Below are positions 56,701 to 64,000 of a stretch of DNA of 64,000 nucleotides, piece by piece. The notes beneath the pieces are model-generated. The model was not told the origin of the DNA. It ran no database searches and was given only the letters and a program-made list of their open reading frames with translations. The position numbers were made by a program, and so were the translations under genes. Source of the DNA: Mesorhabditis belari (Eukaryota > Nematoda > Chromadorea > Rhabditida > Rhabditidae); assembly GCA_958450365.1 (NCBI GenBank), contig CAUEEP010000891.1, positions 744,001 through 808,000 of the forward strand, in the 5' to 3' direction. How positions within the stretch are numbered: position 1 is the first letter of the stretch; the number at the start of each line of letters is the position of its first letter.

Positions 56701-59700
56701 AAAGATTTTTTTTAGGAGGGAATTGATGTAAACTCATCAATCACAAATGATGATCGAAAATTCGCCGTTGCCATTGATGCATATCAGTTTAGACCCGAGG
56801 AGATTCAGGTTACAAATTCTTCAAATATTCTAATGAAAAATTTCTATAATTAGGTGAAAACTCTGGACGACACACTCCTTGTCGAAGGCCGACATGAAGA
56901 AATGAGAGATCGAGACAATTTCACGAAAATGTACTTTGTTCGAAAGTACCAATTGCCGAATGATGTCAATCCGATGGATATCACAAGCAATATTGATCAG
57001 AAAGTGGGCTTAGTTTTGGGCAAAATGGAAACGCATGATTTCTGCACTTAATTCTTGATTATTTTAGAAGAATTGAGAAGTTGTTGATGGAAAAAAAGAA
57101 AGGAAGGATGCGTTTTCACTTTGATTGTGCTTTTGTATTGTTTGTGCTATTCGATATTGGCTTTGATTAGAAAATAGGGTTTCTTTTAGATTAAATGAGA
57201 CAAAAATTGTACTAATTCTAGCTCTAGAACCGAGAATCTTATCTGAACTCCAGATTTTGACAGATTTTCCTTTCGATTACCGTATTTTCTCTAATAGTAG
57301 TGCACCCCAGCGAGCCGAGCTGATGACTATTTTACGGTTTCCAAGCTTTCACAGAAGCTCAACACTCTAATCTCCCACTAGATCTCATCATCAGCTACAT
57401 TTTCCGACCCCACATCGATAGGTTCTGATAAGCGCTTTTCGAGATTTCGAGGAATTTAGGTGACACTCAGGGTGCACTACTATTAGAGAGAATACGGTAG
57501 ATTTAAGACCTCCAAACCTTCTCCATTTCGAGATACGAGATCTTCTCCACCTTCAAATCGAGATAAGATCCTTGTGAAGGTCGGGGAAACACACATTGTA
57601 GGCCTTGATCAGCGGGGCAACGGTTTGATGTGTTTCGAGGAAAAGCTGACTGATCTGAACTTGAGATTTTTATATACCGTCTTCTCTCTAATAGTAGTGC
57701 ACTCCGGCGAGCCGATTTGATGACTAATTTACGGTTTCCAAGCTTTCACAGAAGCTCAACACTCTAATCTCCCACTAGATCTCATCGTCAGCTACATTTT
57801 CCGACCCCACATCGATAGGTTCTGATAAGCGGTTCTCGAGATTTCGAGCAATTTAGACGACGCTCAGGGTGCACTACTATTAGAGAAAATACGGTATACG
57901 TTATTTTTCGTTCACATTTGAAACACTAAAAAATGTTGATCAAGTTGAAGACGCTGATCTAAAGCTGCCAATATTTCGACTGATTGTTTTACTGGATTGG
58001 GGAAGATGAAATGGCGCTGACTTTCAAAAAAACCTATAATACTCATATCAAAAGCGATATTGATCAGAAAGTGGGCTTAGTTTTGGGAAAAATGGAAACG
58101 CATGATTTCTGCACTTAATTCTTGATTATTTTAGAAGAATTGAGAAGTTGTTGATGGAAAAAAAGAAAGAAAGGATGCGTTTTCACTTTGAAAAGACATT
58201 GATGCAAAACTTTTCAGCTATTTTATTTAGCTATACTTTCCTTACTATAGCTAACAATAGGTTTTATTTTTAGTTTTATTGTTTAGTTCGCATAGTACGC
58301 ATAGTACGTATAGTACGCATAGTACGCATAGTACGCATAGTACGTATAGTACGCATAGTACGCATAGTACGCATAGTGGTTGTACTAGACTTATTAATAC
58401 TATCACTTTACTATTATTTATTACAGTAGGTTTTACTAGACTTATTACTTTATCATACTACACTTTATTTTACGAATTGAACTGTACTGATTGAATTTTC
58501 AAAAACATCTTTATTACTAATGCCCGGAGAAGCTCTTAAAGTAAGCCGAGAGCCAATGGTTAAGTAGAATCAGTGAATTTCCTTCTCTTTCTTCTTTTCT
58601 TTCTTCCCTTCTTTCTTCTTTCCTTTCTTCCTTCTCTTTCTTCTTTCCTTTCTTCTCTTCCTTCTTTCTTCTTTCCTTTCTTCCTTTCTTTCTTTCTTAT
58701 ATTCTCTTTTTTCACTTGGCAAAGTAACAATCCAGATAGCCGAATGGTAGAGAAATTGTAAACAAAAAGACCGAGTTCAATCCCCTCTTTGGAATCAACT
58801 TCTTACTAAAACAAGTACAACTAGTAGAGTCTACGGTATAGCCAATGCAGTCAGTATAGTACAGCAATACAGTGTACAAGTACAACTAGTACATTTAAAA
58901 CAGTACAACTAGTAAGTCCATCCAGTAAAATAAGGTAGCAAGACAGTTAGTGAAGTAGAAACATCAAAAAGCCTAGCGCGGTTAAACAATTTGTTTTTTT
59001 AGCTTTTATTGGCTGTAAATTCTCATTAATAGTTAGTACAACTAGTAATTTCATCCAGTAAAATAAGAACATGTAAAATTCTAGATTGATTAAATGATAG
59101 AATGTCTTTTTTTTCTTCAATTCTTCCTTAAATCCCTCGTGCAATGTCTTTTTCTTTAATTCCCCGTCTCATCAATCTAGAATTTTAGATGTACTTTAAC
59201 TGTACTAATAAAAATTCACATTTCAGGGCCGTCTCACTGTGGAGGCGTCGAAGAAAGCGCAAGCGTTGACTGGCCGTGAAAGACTCATCCCAATTGAGGG
59301 ATCGAGTAAGTATCGATCACAATCACGCACACGACACGATTCCGGATACTCGAGTCAGTAGAAACTTTCTGCAGCCATAACTTCTCTGACTATTGCTTTA
59401 AAACTTCAAGCTCGGCTTCAAGCGCGGATTAATCGGCTTACTTATAGCTGAAAATCTCTCTTTTGAAGCTTCGAAGCTCTTTTATCTTTTGGTCTTTTAT
59501 CTTGTCTTTTATCGCTGTAAATCCTTTTGGATTTCCTTTTGTTTTAGCTTTTTTAGCAAAAAGTCATCTCTGGCAAATGCTTTTGCATTAAAATTCCCCG
59601 GAAACAGTTCACTTTTAATGTAAATTTCTAAAAGATCAACTTTTAGATGGATATTCGCATTCACCAGCCTCAAATCCGCGTCAATATTCGCCAGTTGAGG

Positions 59701-62016
59701 TAAAAAGATTGATAAACAGATTTCTGAGAGATTCATCGGAAATCTAAAGTCGCTTGGCCGGATTTTTTAGTTATCTAGGGTTTTAGAATAAAAATCTAAC
59801 AAATTCGAATATCTATTAGACATAAAAGAACAGTGCCTGTCTGTCCATCTGTCCGAGCTTTTTCTCGGCCATTTTTTGTCCAATAAAAGCTAAAGCTTCT
59901 TTAGAAAACCTTAGAATATATTATAGTTGTGTTATTTAAAATAAAAATTCAAAAACCCAAAACTGAGTGATGTTACGGGGGGTTGAACCCGGATCGTATG
60001 GGCTAGCGACCAGGGAGCTCCCGATTGCGCCACGGCGACAGGAGGAAGCGCACAGAAAAACCCGCTTTTAATCGGGTTTTTTGGCTAGTTTTTGGCTGGT
60101 CTAACAGCGGGTTTTGGCTGGTTTTTGGCTGTTCTAACAGCGGGGTTTTTCTGTCGGGATTTCTTGTCGTAATGGTGCAGTCGGGAGCACGCTTTTCTAC
60201 AGCCCACACAATCCGGGTTTGGCCCCCCATAGCGTCATTAAATCTTGACTTTTTGATTTTTTATTTGATGGTACTATATATTATTTTAAGAGAATAAATT
60301 TTCAGGTAGATACAGGCTCGGGCACTGATCGCTACCGTAGTGAAGGCAGCGGAGGATATCGTCAACAACAGGAATATCGATCGTCGTCTCGTCAAGACTA
60401 TTCCTCCAATGGAAATCACGGAAATCAGGGGAGAACTGTGGAAATCCCGATCAATCGAGAGAGAAGTTATGATAGAAGTGATTCGAAAGGAGTTGGAGGG
60501 TTGAGGGAAAATGGTGAGTGGATTTTGAATCAGGATTTTGCTCTATACTTTCCTATAGGACTCGAATAGGTTCTTATTATGATCCAATACGGTTCCAATA
60601 CGGTTCCGATACGGTACCAATACGGTTCGAATACGGTTCCAATACGATTCCAATACAGTTCCAATACGATTCCAATACGATTCCAATACGGTTCCAATAG
60701 GGTTCCAATACGGTTCCAATAAGGTTCCTAGTCTGATCCAATACGGTTCCAATACGGTTCCAATACGGTTCCAATACGGTTCCAATACGGTTCCAATACG
60801 ATTCCAATACGATTCCAATACGGTTCCAATAGGGTTCCAATACGGTTCCAATAAGGTTCCTAGTCTGATCCAATACGGTTCTAATACGGTTCCAATACGG
60901 TTAGCATACGGTTCCTATTCTGATCCAATACGGTTCCAATACGTTTCTCTCTCTCATTACAACCAAGATTTTGTCAAATTATACAACTTGTTGATTCGAA
61001 TTTGTCAAATCTTTTTTTAAATCGATATTTCAGTGCTCCGTCGCGAGGAGGAGCTCGGCGATCGAAATGGAGGTCGGAGTGGGGATCATCAACACTCGGA
61101 AAGTTATTACAGACACGAGACGAGGAGCTCGGGTGGAGGGCTCAGCCCACATCAAGTGAGTGGAAACAATATTGAAACGAGTCTTCAATCCAACCAGCTT
61201 TTCTAGTTTTACTAGTTCCAGCCACTAGGAGTACCAGCGAGCGACACCGAACTTTTACAATTCACGATACAGTACTTCACTGACTCACATATCAAAGAAT
61301 GGTTCAACCAGTCGAGGATGTTGAATTTCTCTCAAAAATGCAACAAATTTAAGACAGAAATTGTTCCCAAGTGATTGGACATAGTGACGCCTAGAAAACG
61401 AGAAAGCTCAGTCGTTCACCGCTCCGATTGTGTGACCTTTTATACGCGAGGCCCCGTCCCCTTTGCCATTGGCAATCTAACTTTAAGCTCAATTTTCTTG
61501 GTATTGAGCTATGCAATTTGAATAGTTTTTATACCAATCGACAGAGAAAGACTTGGCGTATCCAACGATATCAAGAATATTTAAATTGGATGCGCCAATA
61601 TCGAGATATTTGAGCGCAAAGTTGGATCACCAAGTGTCCGATAACCCCCCGCTCCTTTCCGATTCGAAAAGGGAAGCATTTTGTACCAGAGACGTTTGCC
61701 AGATCGTGAGCGTTTACACACAAAGAACATTTCGTCATTTACACAGGGATTTCTTTTGCTTTGTGCAAAAAGAAGATATTTAGCTGTAAATTTGTACCCG
61801 AGGGTTTTCGTGGTCGGCGAATCGATTGATATTACAAAACATAGCTGCTAATTGGGTTAAAACTCAAAATGATTAGCCTAGATTCGTCTTTAAGCACTAT
61901 TTGAAACTCGTTTTCGAACGTTGGTTTTGATCATTCACTTTTTTCAGGTAACCGCTTCAAATGAGAACCGTTCCTACACTAATGGACGTCGTGCCTCATT
62001 CGAAACGAATGGTTAG
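41779..62016 (+). CDS. hsp-43-like: Small heat-shock protein (HSP20 / alpha-crystallin), HSP-43 class, about 376 aa
   Basis: ATP-independent chaperone of the alpha-crystallin family. Exons: 41779-41843, 42017-42115, 44233-44320, 51678-51752, 54008-54100, 56716-56808, 56854-57003, 59227-59305, 60316-60513, 61034-61155, 61948-62016; phases all agree. The N-terminal part is rich in Trp-Asp motifs (DDWMDRMNDWPTEW; ERWWDDWPRDWPKMD). The alpha-crystallin domain lies in exons 6-8: DDRKFAVAIDAYQFRPEEI, TLLVEGRHEE, YFVRKYQLP, ITSNIDQKGRLTVEA. A long Ser/Arg/Gly/Gln-rich tail follows (RYRSEGSGGYRQQQEY) and ends RRASFETNG*. The length agrees with the roughly 43-kDa nematode HSP-43, and the orthology is my recollection. 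An extended exon 8, through RSQSRTRHDSGYSS to a donor near 59352, keeps the phase and may be an isoform. Alternative first exons at 43079 and 46418 are listed separately. Introns reach 7.4 kb and are full of repeats. Confidence 0.85.
42155..42295 (-). repeat. tRNA-like unit with internally expanded D-arm repeat
   Basis: Antisense it resembles the 17.4-kb unit: D-arm AGCTCAATGATAGAGC near 42285 and T-arm GAGTTCAACTCC near 42160. Between them TCAATGGTAGAGCC is tandemly repeated (42195-42242), so the D-arm block multiplied. A purine-rich tract follows on the + strand (42300-42362). Confidence 0.55.
42895..42955 (+). promoter_or_regulatory. GAGA-rich tract upstream of an alternative first exon
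   Basis: AAAGAGAGAAAGAGAAAGAG and GAGAAAGAGAAC lie 125-180 bp before the ATG at 43079. GA-rich tracts are common at promoters; its function here is inferred only. Confidence 0.3.
43079..43143 (+). CDS. Alternative first exon of the small heat-shock gene (1b)
   Basis: ATG at 43079 reads MTEKNHFESSRRFPSLFDDD then YTG/G with donor GTGAGT. Its 65 nt leave phase 2, exactly that left by exon 42017-42115, so it can splice to 44233, giving DDDYWDSLWARDD. An acidic-aromatic N-terminus like the following exons supports a genuine coding role. Confidence 0.6.
43452..43790. repeat. 16-bp minisatellite CAGCGCCGTTTACAAG
   Basis: About 21 almost perfect units in an intron of the heat-shock gene. The period gives three-frame read-through with AVYKQRRLQAAPFTSS repeats, which is not a gene. 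GC-rich relative to its surroundings; GGCGCTGTTTCTACAC remnants at 44065-44095 are inverted relatives. Confidence 0.97.
44570..45345. repeat. Two copies of a palindromic 'GCGCAATTTGCCATAAC' repeat
   Basis: 44580-44770 and 45100-45310 share CCATAACTTTCTTCTAAG/TAAG, CCAATCTTTATGAT and their inverses around a GTTGCACTTGTTGAGCTCTA centre. Further copies: 50100-50320, 50640-50860, 51030-51250. Confidence 0.8.
45655..45885. repeat. 18-bp minisatellite TTGGATTGGTTGGACCAA
   Basis: About 12.5 units. TTGG...CCAA makes each unit partly self-complementary. Followed and preceded by related unique sequence (AAAATGAGCAAGTAAATGA at 45546 and 45926). Confidence 0.97.
46418..46465 (+). CDS. Alternative first exon of the small heat-shock gene (1c)
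   Basis: ATG at 46418 reads MTSTGSETNRSLEEFE and meets a GTACTT donor in phase 0, compatible with exon 51678 (FFKDTERWWDDW). It would make a shorter isoform lacking the first Trp-Asp block. Less certain than 1b since the donor is weak. Confidence 0.45.
46859..46890. repeat. (GGAC)n microsatellite
   Basis: Seven tetramers GGAC/GGAC with a final AGAC. Confidence 0.9.
47253..47731. mobile_element. 479-bp palindromic foldback element with internal ATCTAAATCGGACGTCCGAT motifs
   Basis: TATATGTTGTGTCCGATTTA on the left returns inverted at the right end (TAAATCGGACACAACATATA). The arms are more than 200 bp and near-perfect through AAGCGTTTTCTGTAGTTTTC; the loop is about 60 bp. Within each arm ATCTAAATCGGACG repeats about six times in both orientations. 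Confidence 0.9.
47965..48110. repeat. 24-bp minisatellite
   Basis: Six units of GACGGGAACTTATTCCAAGT + CCAA. Intronic. Confidence 0.95.
48345..48412. repeat. AGAAGA purine tract
   Basis: GAAGAGAAGAAGAGAAGAAG-type simple repeat. Confidence 0.9.
49125..49500. repeat. 12-bp minisatellite TTCAACTTTGCC
   Basis: About 31 units with variants TTCAACTCTGCC, TTCAACTTTACC and TTCAACTTTGTC. Open in three + frames and one - frame; not a gene. A non-repeat island at 49375-49395 divides it. Confidence 0.95.
50602..51377. repeat. Tandem duplication of a 388-bp unit
   Basis: 50602-50989 and 50990-51377 are nearly identical, including a 61-codon frame repeated at 50680 and 51068. Each unit holds a copy of the 'GCCATAAC' palindromic family. 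Confidence 0.93.
51870..52075. repeat. CTACTCTAGTACTAGAAAAG minisatellite
   Basis: Six units of about 31-33 bp built from CTCTAGTACT palindromic modules. Confidence 0.93.
52562..52800 (+). mobile_element. SINE with 5S rRNA-like head and RTE-LINE tail
   Basis: 52590-52640 reads CCCCGTCCGATCTGCCAAGT and TGAGCAACGTCGGCGCGGGT followed by TAGT, closely matching the internal promoter region of 5S rRNA. Next comes a B-box-like GGGTTCGACTCCC. The 3' part (GTGGAAGCGGGTTGTGATCT, GCGCTAAGTGCGAAGACAGA) matches the tail of the RTE LINE fragment at 34.97-35.03 kb (opposite strand), minus a 13-bp gap, ending in a T/A-rich stretch. GC content is sharply above the surroundings. A non-coding pol III retroposon. 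Confidence 0.75.
52800..54790. repeat. Duplicated MITE-end plus flank block
   Basis: The right end GTGCACTACTATTAGAGAGA of the ATAGTAGTGCAC MITE followed by ATGATGTGAATTTTCATTTA and GATCTGCCTGGTCTTGTTTA occurs at 52805-52970 and again at 54585-54780. A further partial MITE is at 53200-53340. Heat-shock exon 54008-54100 lies between the copies. Confidence 0.8.
55003..55995 (-). pseudogene. Shuffled exons resembling an ATR-type PI3K-like kinase, nested antisense
   Basis: On the minus strand inside a heat-shock intron. One unit (55575-55366) reads VPEAFIHEIVDEYM, then after a 41-bp intron FASMAKPKKFTVHGMDGKPF; 55320-55268 adds LLAKGGDELRKDARNI. Together these mirror the ATR kinase N-lobe (LASLQKPKKISLKGSDGK ... 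CKPKDDLRKD). Upstream exons A (VAERFGIKSKVRRIDSGRM) and B (PYAELMMRAVDYA) are present in two and three copies: B at 55023-55125, 55630-55690 and 55910-55995; A at 55165-55255 and 55730-55820. The junction before LLAKGG gives a stop in the simplest splice, one copy of B lacks its acceptor, and no catalytic loop follows. Probably a duplicated gene fragment. The family assignment rests on two short motifs. Confidence 0.45.
56096..56605. mobile_element. Mariner-type MITE, TTAGGTTGATGCAAAAGT termini
   Basis: TTAGGTTGATGCAAAAGTCT and its inverse ACTTATGCATCAACCTA, flanked by TA. These termini resemble those of irritans/Hsmar-type mariners (TTAGGTTGGTGCAAAAGT). The interior has no D,D34D blocks. Inserted 110 bp before a heat-shock exon. 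Confidence 0.8.
57280..57497. mobile_element. 218-bp MITE, ATAGTAGTGCAC family (complete)
   Basis: CCGTATTTTCTCTAATAGTA and inverted TACTATTAGAGAGAATACGG ends with TA on both sides; interior has CTCATCATCAGCTACATTTT and CCCCACATCGATAGGTTCTG. Confidence 0.9.
57677..57894. mobile_element. 218-bp MITE, second complete copy
   Basis: Same family, same length and orientation as 57280-57497; flanking TA. Small differences (CCGTCTTC at the left end). Confidence 0.9.
58049..58190 (+). pseudogene. Duplicated 3' end of heat-shock exon 7
   Basis: Repeats 56985-57117: AGCGATATTGATCAGAAAGT then TGGGCTTAGTTTTGGG and the same intron sequence. Only the last five exon codons are included, with the splice donor. 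It is a partial tandem duplication spanning the two MITEs. Confidence 0.85.
58288..58378. repeat. 9-bp minisatellite AGTACGCAT
   Basis: Ten units, with AGTACGTAT variants. Confidence 0.95.
58575..58800 (+). repeat. Pyrimidine tract plus tRNA-like unit
   Basis: TTCTTTCCTTTCTTC-type tract (58580-58705) then ATCCAGATAGCCGAATGGTA (A-box-like) and GAGTTCAATCCCCTC (B-box-like). Same composite as at 4.0, 17.4 and 42.2 kb. Confidence 0.55.
59965..60060 (-). repeat. tRNA-like sequence, Met-like, degenerate
   Basis: Antisense GTGGCGCAATCGGGAGC, a CCCATAC loop (CAT in anticodon position) and CCGGGTTCAACCCCC. It is followed by AAAACCCGC/CGGGTTTTTTGGCT repeats (60058-60150). Stems are incomplete; likely a tRNA-derived repeat. 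Confidence 0.4.
60585..60945. repeat. 11-bp minisatellite GGTTCCAATAC
   Basis: About 32 units, with a higher-order repeat of about 120 bp marked by AAGGTTCCTAGTCTGATCC. Antisense frames with YWNRIGTVLEP are by-products. In an intron of the heat-shock gene, between exons 60316-60513 and 61034. Confidence 0.95.
61200..61890 (+). pseudogene. Unidentified coding-like insert with stops
   Basis: Within the last heat-shock intron. Frames read TIQYFTDSHIKEWFNQSRML, FYTRGPVPFAIGNLTL and CQIVSVYTQRTFRHLHRDFF in different phases with stops between. The 3' 100 bp (61786-61885) is shared with 36277-36390. Probably a decayed mobile element; I cannot name the family. Confidence 0.35.
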
Positions 62017-62239
62017 CCACTTTTTCTTCTGCTAAAACGATTTTCCTCGATTTTTAACGATTAGCGTTTTTTTTCTTTCGAATTTCAGCTAAATTTTCCT
62101 TTTACCCATTTACTTAAAAGTTTTTCACAACTTTCTAATTCGAATCTTTCAAATGACCTTTTATCCTCTTAAAAAACGAAAAACTAAAAGAATTTCTTCA
62201 TTAAACTTTCAAAAGTTATTTTAAAATTAAACTGAATAT

Positions 62240-62275
62240 ATATTGGGTTGGTGAATTGAAAACTGCGGGCTATTG
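62240..62275 (+). mobile_element. Solitary mariner terminus
   Basis: TTGGGTTGGTGAATTGAAAA then CTGCGGGCTATTGTT, ending abruptly. No partner nearby. Confidence 0.8.
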
Positions 62276-62493
62276 TTAGATAAAAGTTTAGATAGATCGA
62301 GAGTTTAGATAAAAACTAAAAACGCGATCGTGTTGCCCGTTTGATAATCTAATAATCATAATAATAATCCTCTATTAATAATCATCTAATAATAATCATC
62401 TAATAGTCTAATCACTTTGATTTGAAATATAGCGAAATCTGACCATTTCCTAGTAAGATTATTTCGAATCCAGTAAGCTGAATAGCTGATTTA

Positions 62494-63413
62494 TTTGGTT
62501 GGTGAATTGAAAACTGCCGGCTATTGTCATATGTCACAGTTTGAGCACTTTCTTCAAAAGAAACCCATTTTGGTGTCAATAGAAAAGTTGTAGAGAATCA
62601 AAAATTAGACTTATATCCAAATTTCCAAAAAGATACACTTAGTAATTTCGCTTAAAATGCAAGTTTTGTGAAAATTCGTAAATTTGGCATTTCTTGAAAA
62701 CCAGTTTTTGAATCGTTCTGAAAATTTGGATATAAGCTTCATTTTTGATTCTCTACAACTTTTCTATTGACACCAAAATGGGTTTCTTTTGAAGAAAGTG
62801 CTCAAACTGGGACATGTGACATCTCCAGTCCCCCATTTTTGAGTCCCACACTTGTCTCACACACAAACTAGAATCCTACTACGAAAGGAAAGCCTTTCTT
62901 TCTCGAATTGTGACAGGAGATGAGAAATGGATTTTATCTGTGAACTTTCGGAGGAAGTAGCAATAGGTGGGGCCAGGCGAGAAACCGGAAAGTGGCCCCA
63001 AGCCCGATTTGCACCAGAAGAAGTTTATGCTCTGCGTTTTCTGGGATATGGTGGGAATGGTGTACTGGGAGTTGCTGAATAGCAAGACGTCCCTTAATGC
63101 AATCAAATACAGTGAACAGTTGGGAAAGGTGAATGAATCTCTGAAGAAGAATAGGCCCTCCAAGTCAAAGATCGTTCTCATCCACGACAACGCGCGACAA
63201 TGTTGCAAAGCTCTAAAATAAATAGCCTTGTTTGGGAACTTTTGGCGCATTCACCATACAGTCCGGACCTCGCCCCTTTTGATTACTATTTATTCCGGAT
63301 CATGAGTAATGAGCTTGCGGGAGAACACTTCGAACCGTAAGAAGCAGTCAAAAATTGGCTTTTTCAATAAATTTTAGTTCAAAGTCCCGCAGTTTTCAAT
63401 TCACCAACCCAAT
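62494..63413 (+). mobile_element. Mariner copy with broken transposase
   Basis: Same build as 8808-9858: terminus, hairpin, then RIVTGDEKW, two stops, IVLIHDNARQ (a deletion removes PHVAK) and LAPFDYYLF in another frame. The 3' part is shortened. The two stops are shared with the 9-kb copy, so both derive from an already dead source. Confidence 0.9.
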
Positions 63414-64000
63414 AGATAATAATTACATTAGAAAAATGACGGTAATCTCTCAGAAAATCGAGAGCAAATGTCACCAGGTCGAAAAGTTTTCGACTCACTT
63501 CGCGACAAGTTTGAGAGTGGTGAGAAAAAGCACTGGCAAAATTTTCCCATAAATCAACTCAAATAGACACTTAGGAATGTATCCAGCTACCGTAATCGAT
63601 TCATTTCGTCGTACGGTAGCTGTAAACCGGCTACCGTAGCTTTACGTTTACCTAATAATGAAAAATACTATAGTAATCGGTACCGTAACTCGGCAATATC
63701 TTTTTTAATATTGATGTTTCCTATCTTAACTTAATCTTACACTAATCTTGAAGACTTGACTGGAGCCAGTTCTAAGGCCAGTTCTAAGGCACTGGTGCCA
63801 GCTCTAAGGCCAGTTCTAAGGCACCGGAGCCAGCTCTAAGGCACTGGAGCCAGTTCTAAGGCACTGGTGCCAGCTCTAGAAAACAAAAGAAAACAAAAGT
63901 AGCTGAATCATATTTAAAAGTGTCTACTTGAATCGTTTGGAAAAGTTTTCAAGTCAAAAGTCATAAAGAGTTACTCTAAACTCTGGTAAAAGGGAAAATT
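63414..64000. other. Intergenic with short repeats
   Basis: A hairpin of GCTACCGTA motifs (63589-63640) and a CCAGTTCTAAGGCACTGG minisatellite (63755-63870). A 65-codon frame near 63355 starts in the mariner end and has no support. Confidence 0.6.

Noticed and set aside
60543..60873. YWNRIGTVLEP repeat frames on the minus strand
   Set aside because: 11-bp minisatellite; lies in an intron of the heat-shock gene.

Overview
The window is AT-rich eukaryotic nuclear DNA, most likely from a free-living nematode of the Rhabditida type. Evidence: all recognisable protein genes are interrupted by introns with short T-rich acceptors (TTTTCAG / TTTTAG); the small heat-shock gene has the exon content and length (about 376 aa) expected of nematode HSP-43-class proteins; and tRNA-Phe(GAA) genes with small introns sit beside tRNA-Thr genes. 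No species can be assigned from sequence alone. Genes are sparse and stretched by repeats: introns up to several kb hold MITEs, mariner remnants and minisatellites, and many open frames are only minisatellite read-through.

Layout. 1-2.2 kb: first copy of a >2 kb direct repeat that carries a chitinase exon fragment and a signal-anchor exon. 2.3-6.0 kb: GH18 chitinase-like gene on the minus strand. 6.1-12 kb: nested MITEs and a mariner family with broken transposase copies. 12.4-15.0 kb: second copy of the long repeat, which seems to supply exon 1 of a spermidine-synthase-fold gene running to 21.3 kb. 21.6-23.9 kb: minisatellites and tRNA-like repeats. 24.1-26.4 kb: matrixin-like gene in which the catalytic Glu of HExxHxxGxxH is Gln. 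27.2-33.0 kb: tRNA cluster (Thr-AGT, three intron-containing Phe-GAA, Thr-CGT, plus broken Phe copies) mixed with inverted duplications and a small coiled-coil gene. 34.4-36.4 kb: RTE-type LINE 3' end and a Tc1-like remnant. 37-39 kb: a segmental duplication with a MITE in one copy only. 40.7 kb: tRNA-Glu inside a long inverted repeat. 41.8-62.0 kb: a 20-kb small heat-shock protein gene with three candidate first exons; its introns hold MITEs, minisatellites, a 5S-like SINE (52.6 kb) and, antisense, shuffled exons resembling an ATR-type PI3K-like kinase. 62.5-63.4 kb: another mariner copy.

The genes do not form one pathway. The shared theme is genome plasticity: gene fragments have repeatedly been copied together with nearby repeats, often in inverted orientation. 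Exon models rest on manual splice-site and reading-phase matching; protein names rest on recalled family motifs, not database searches.
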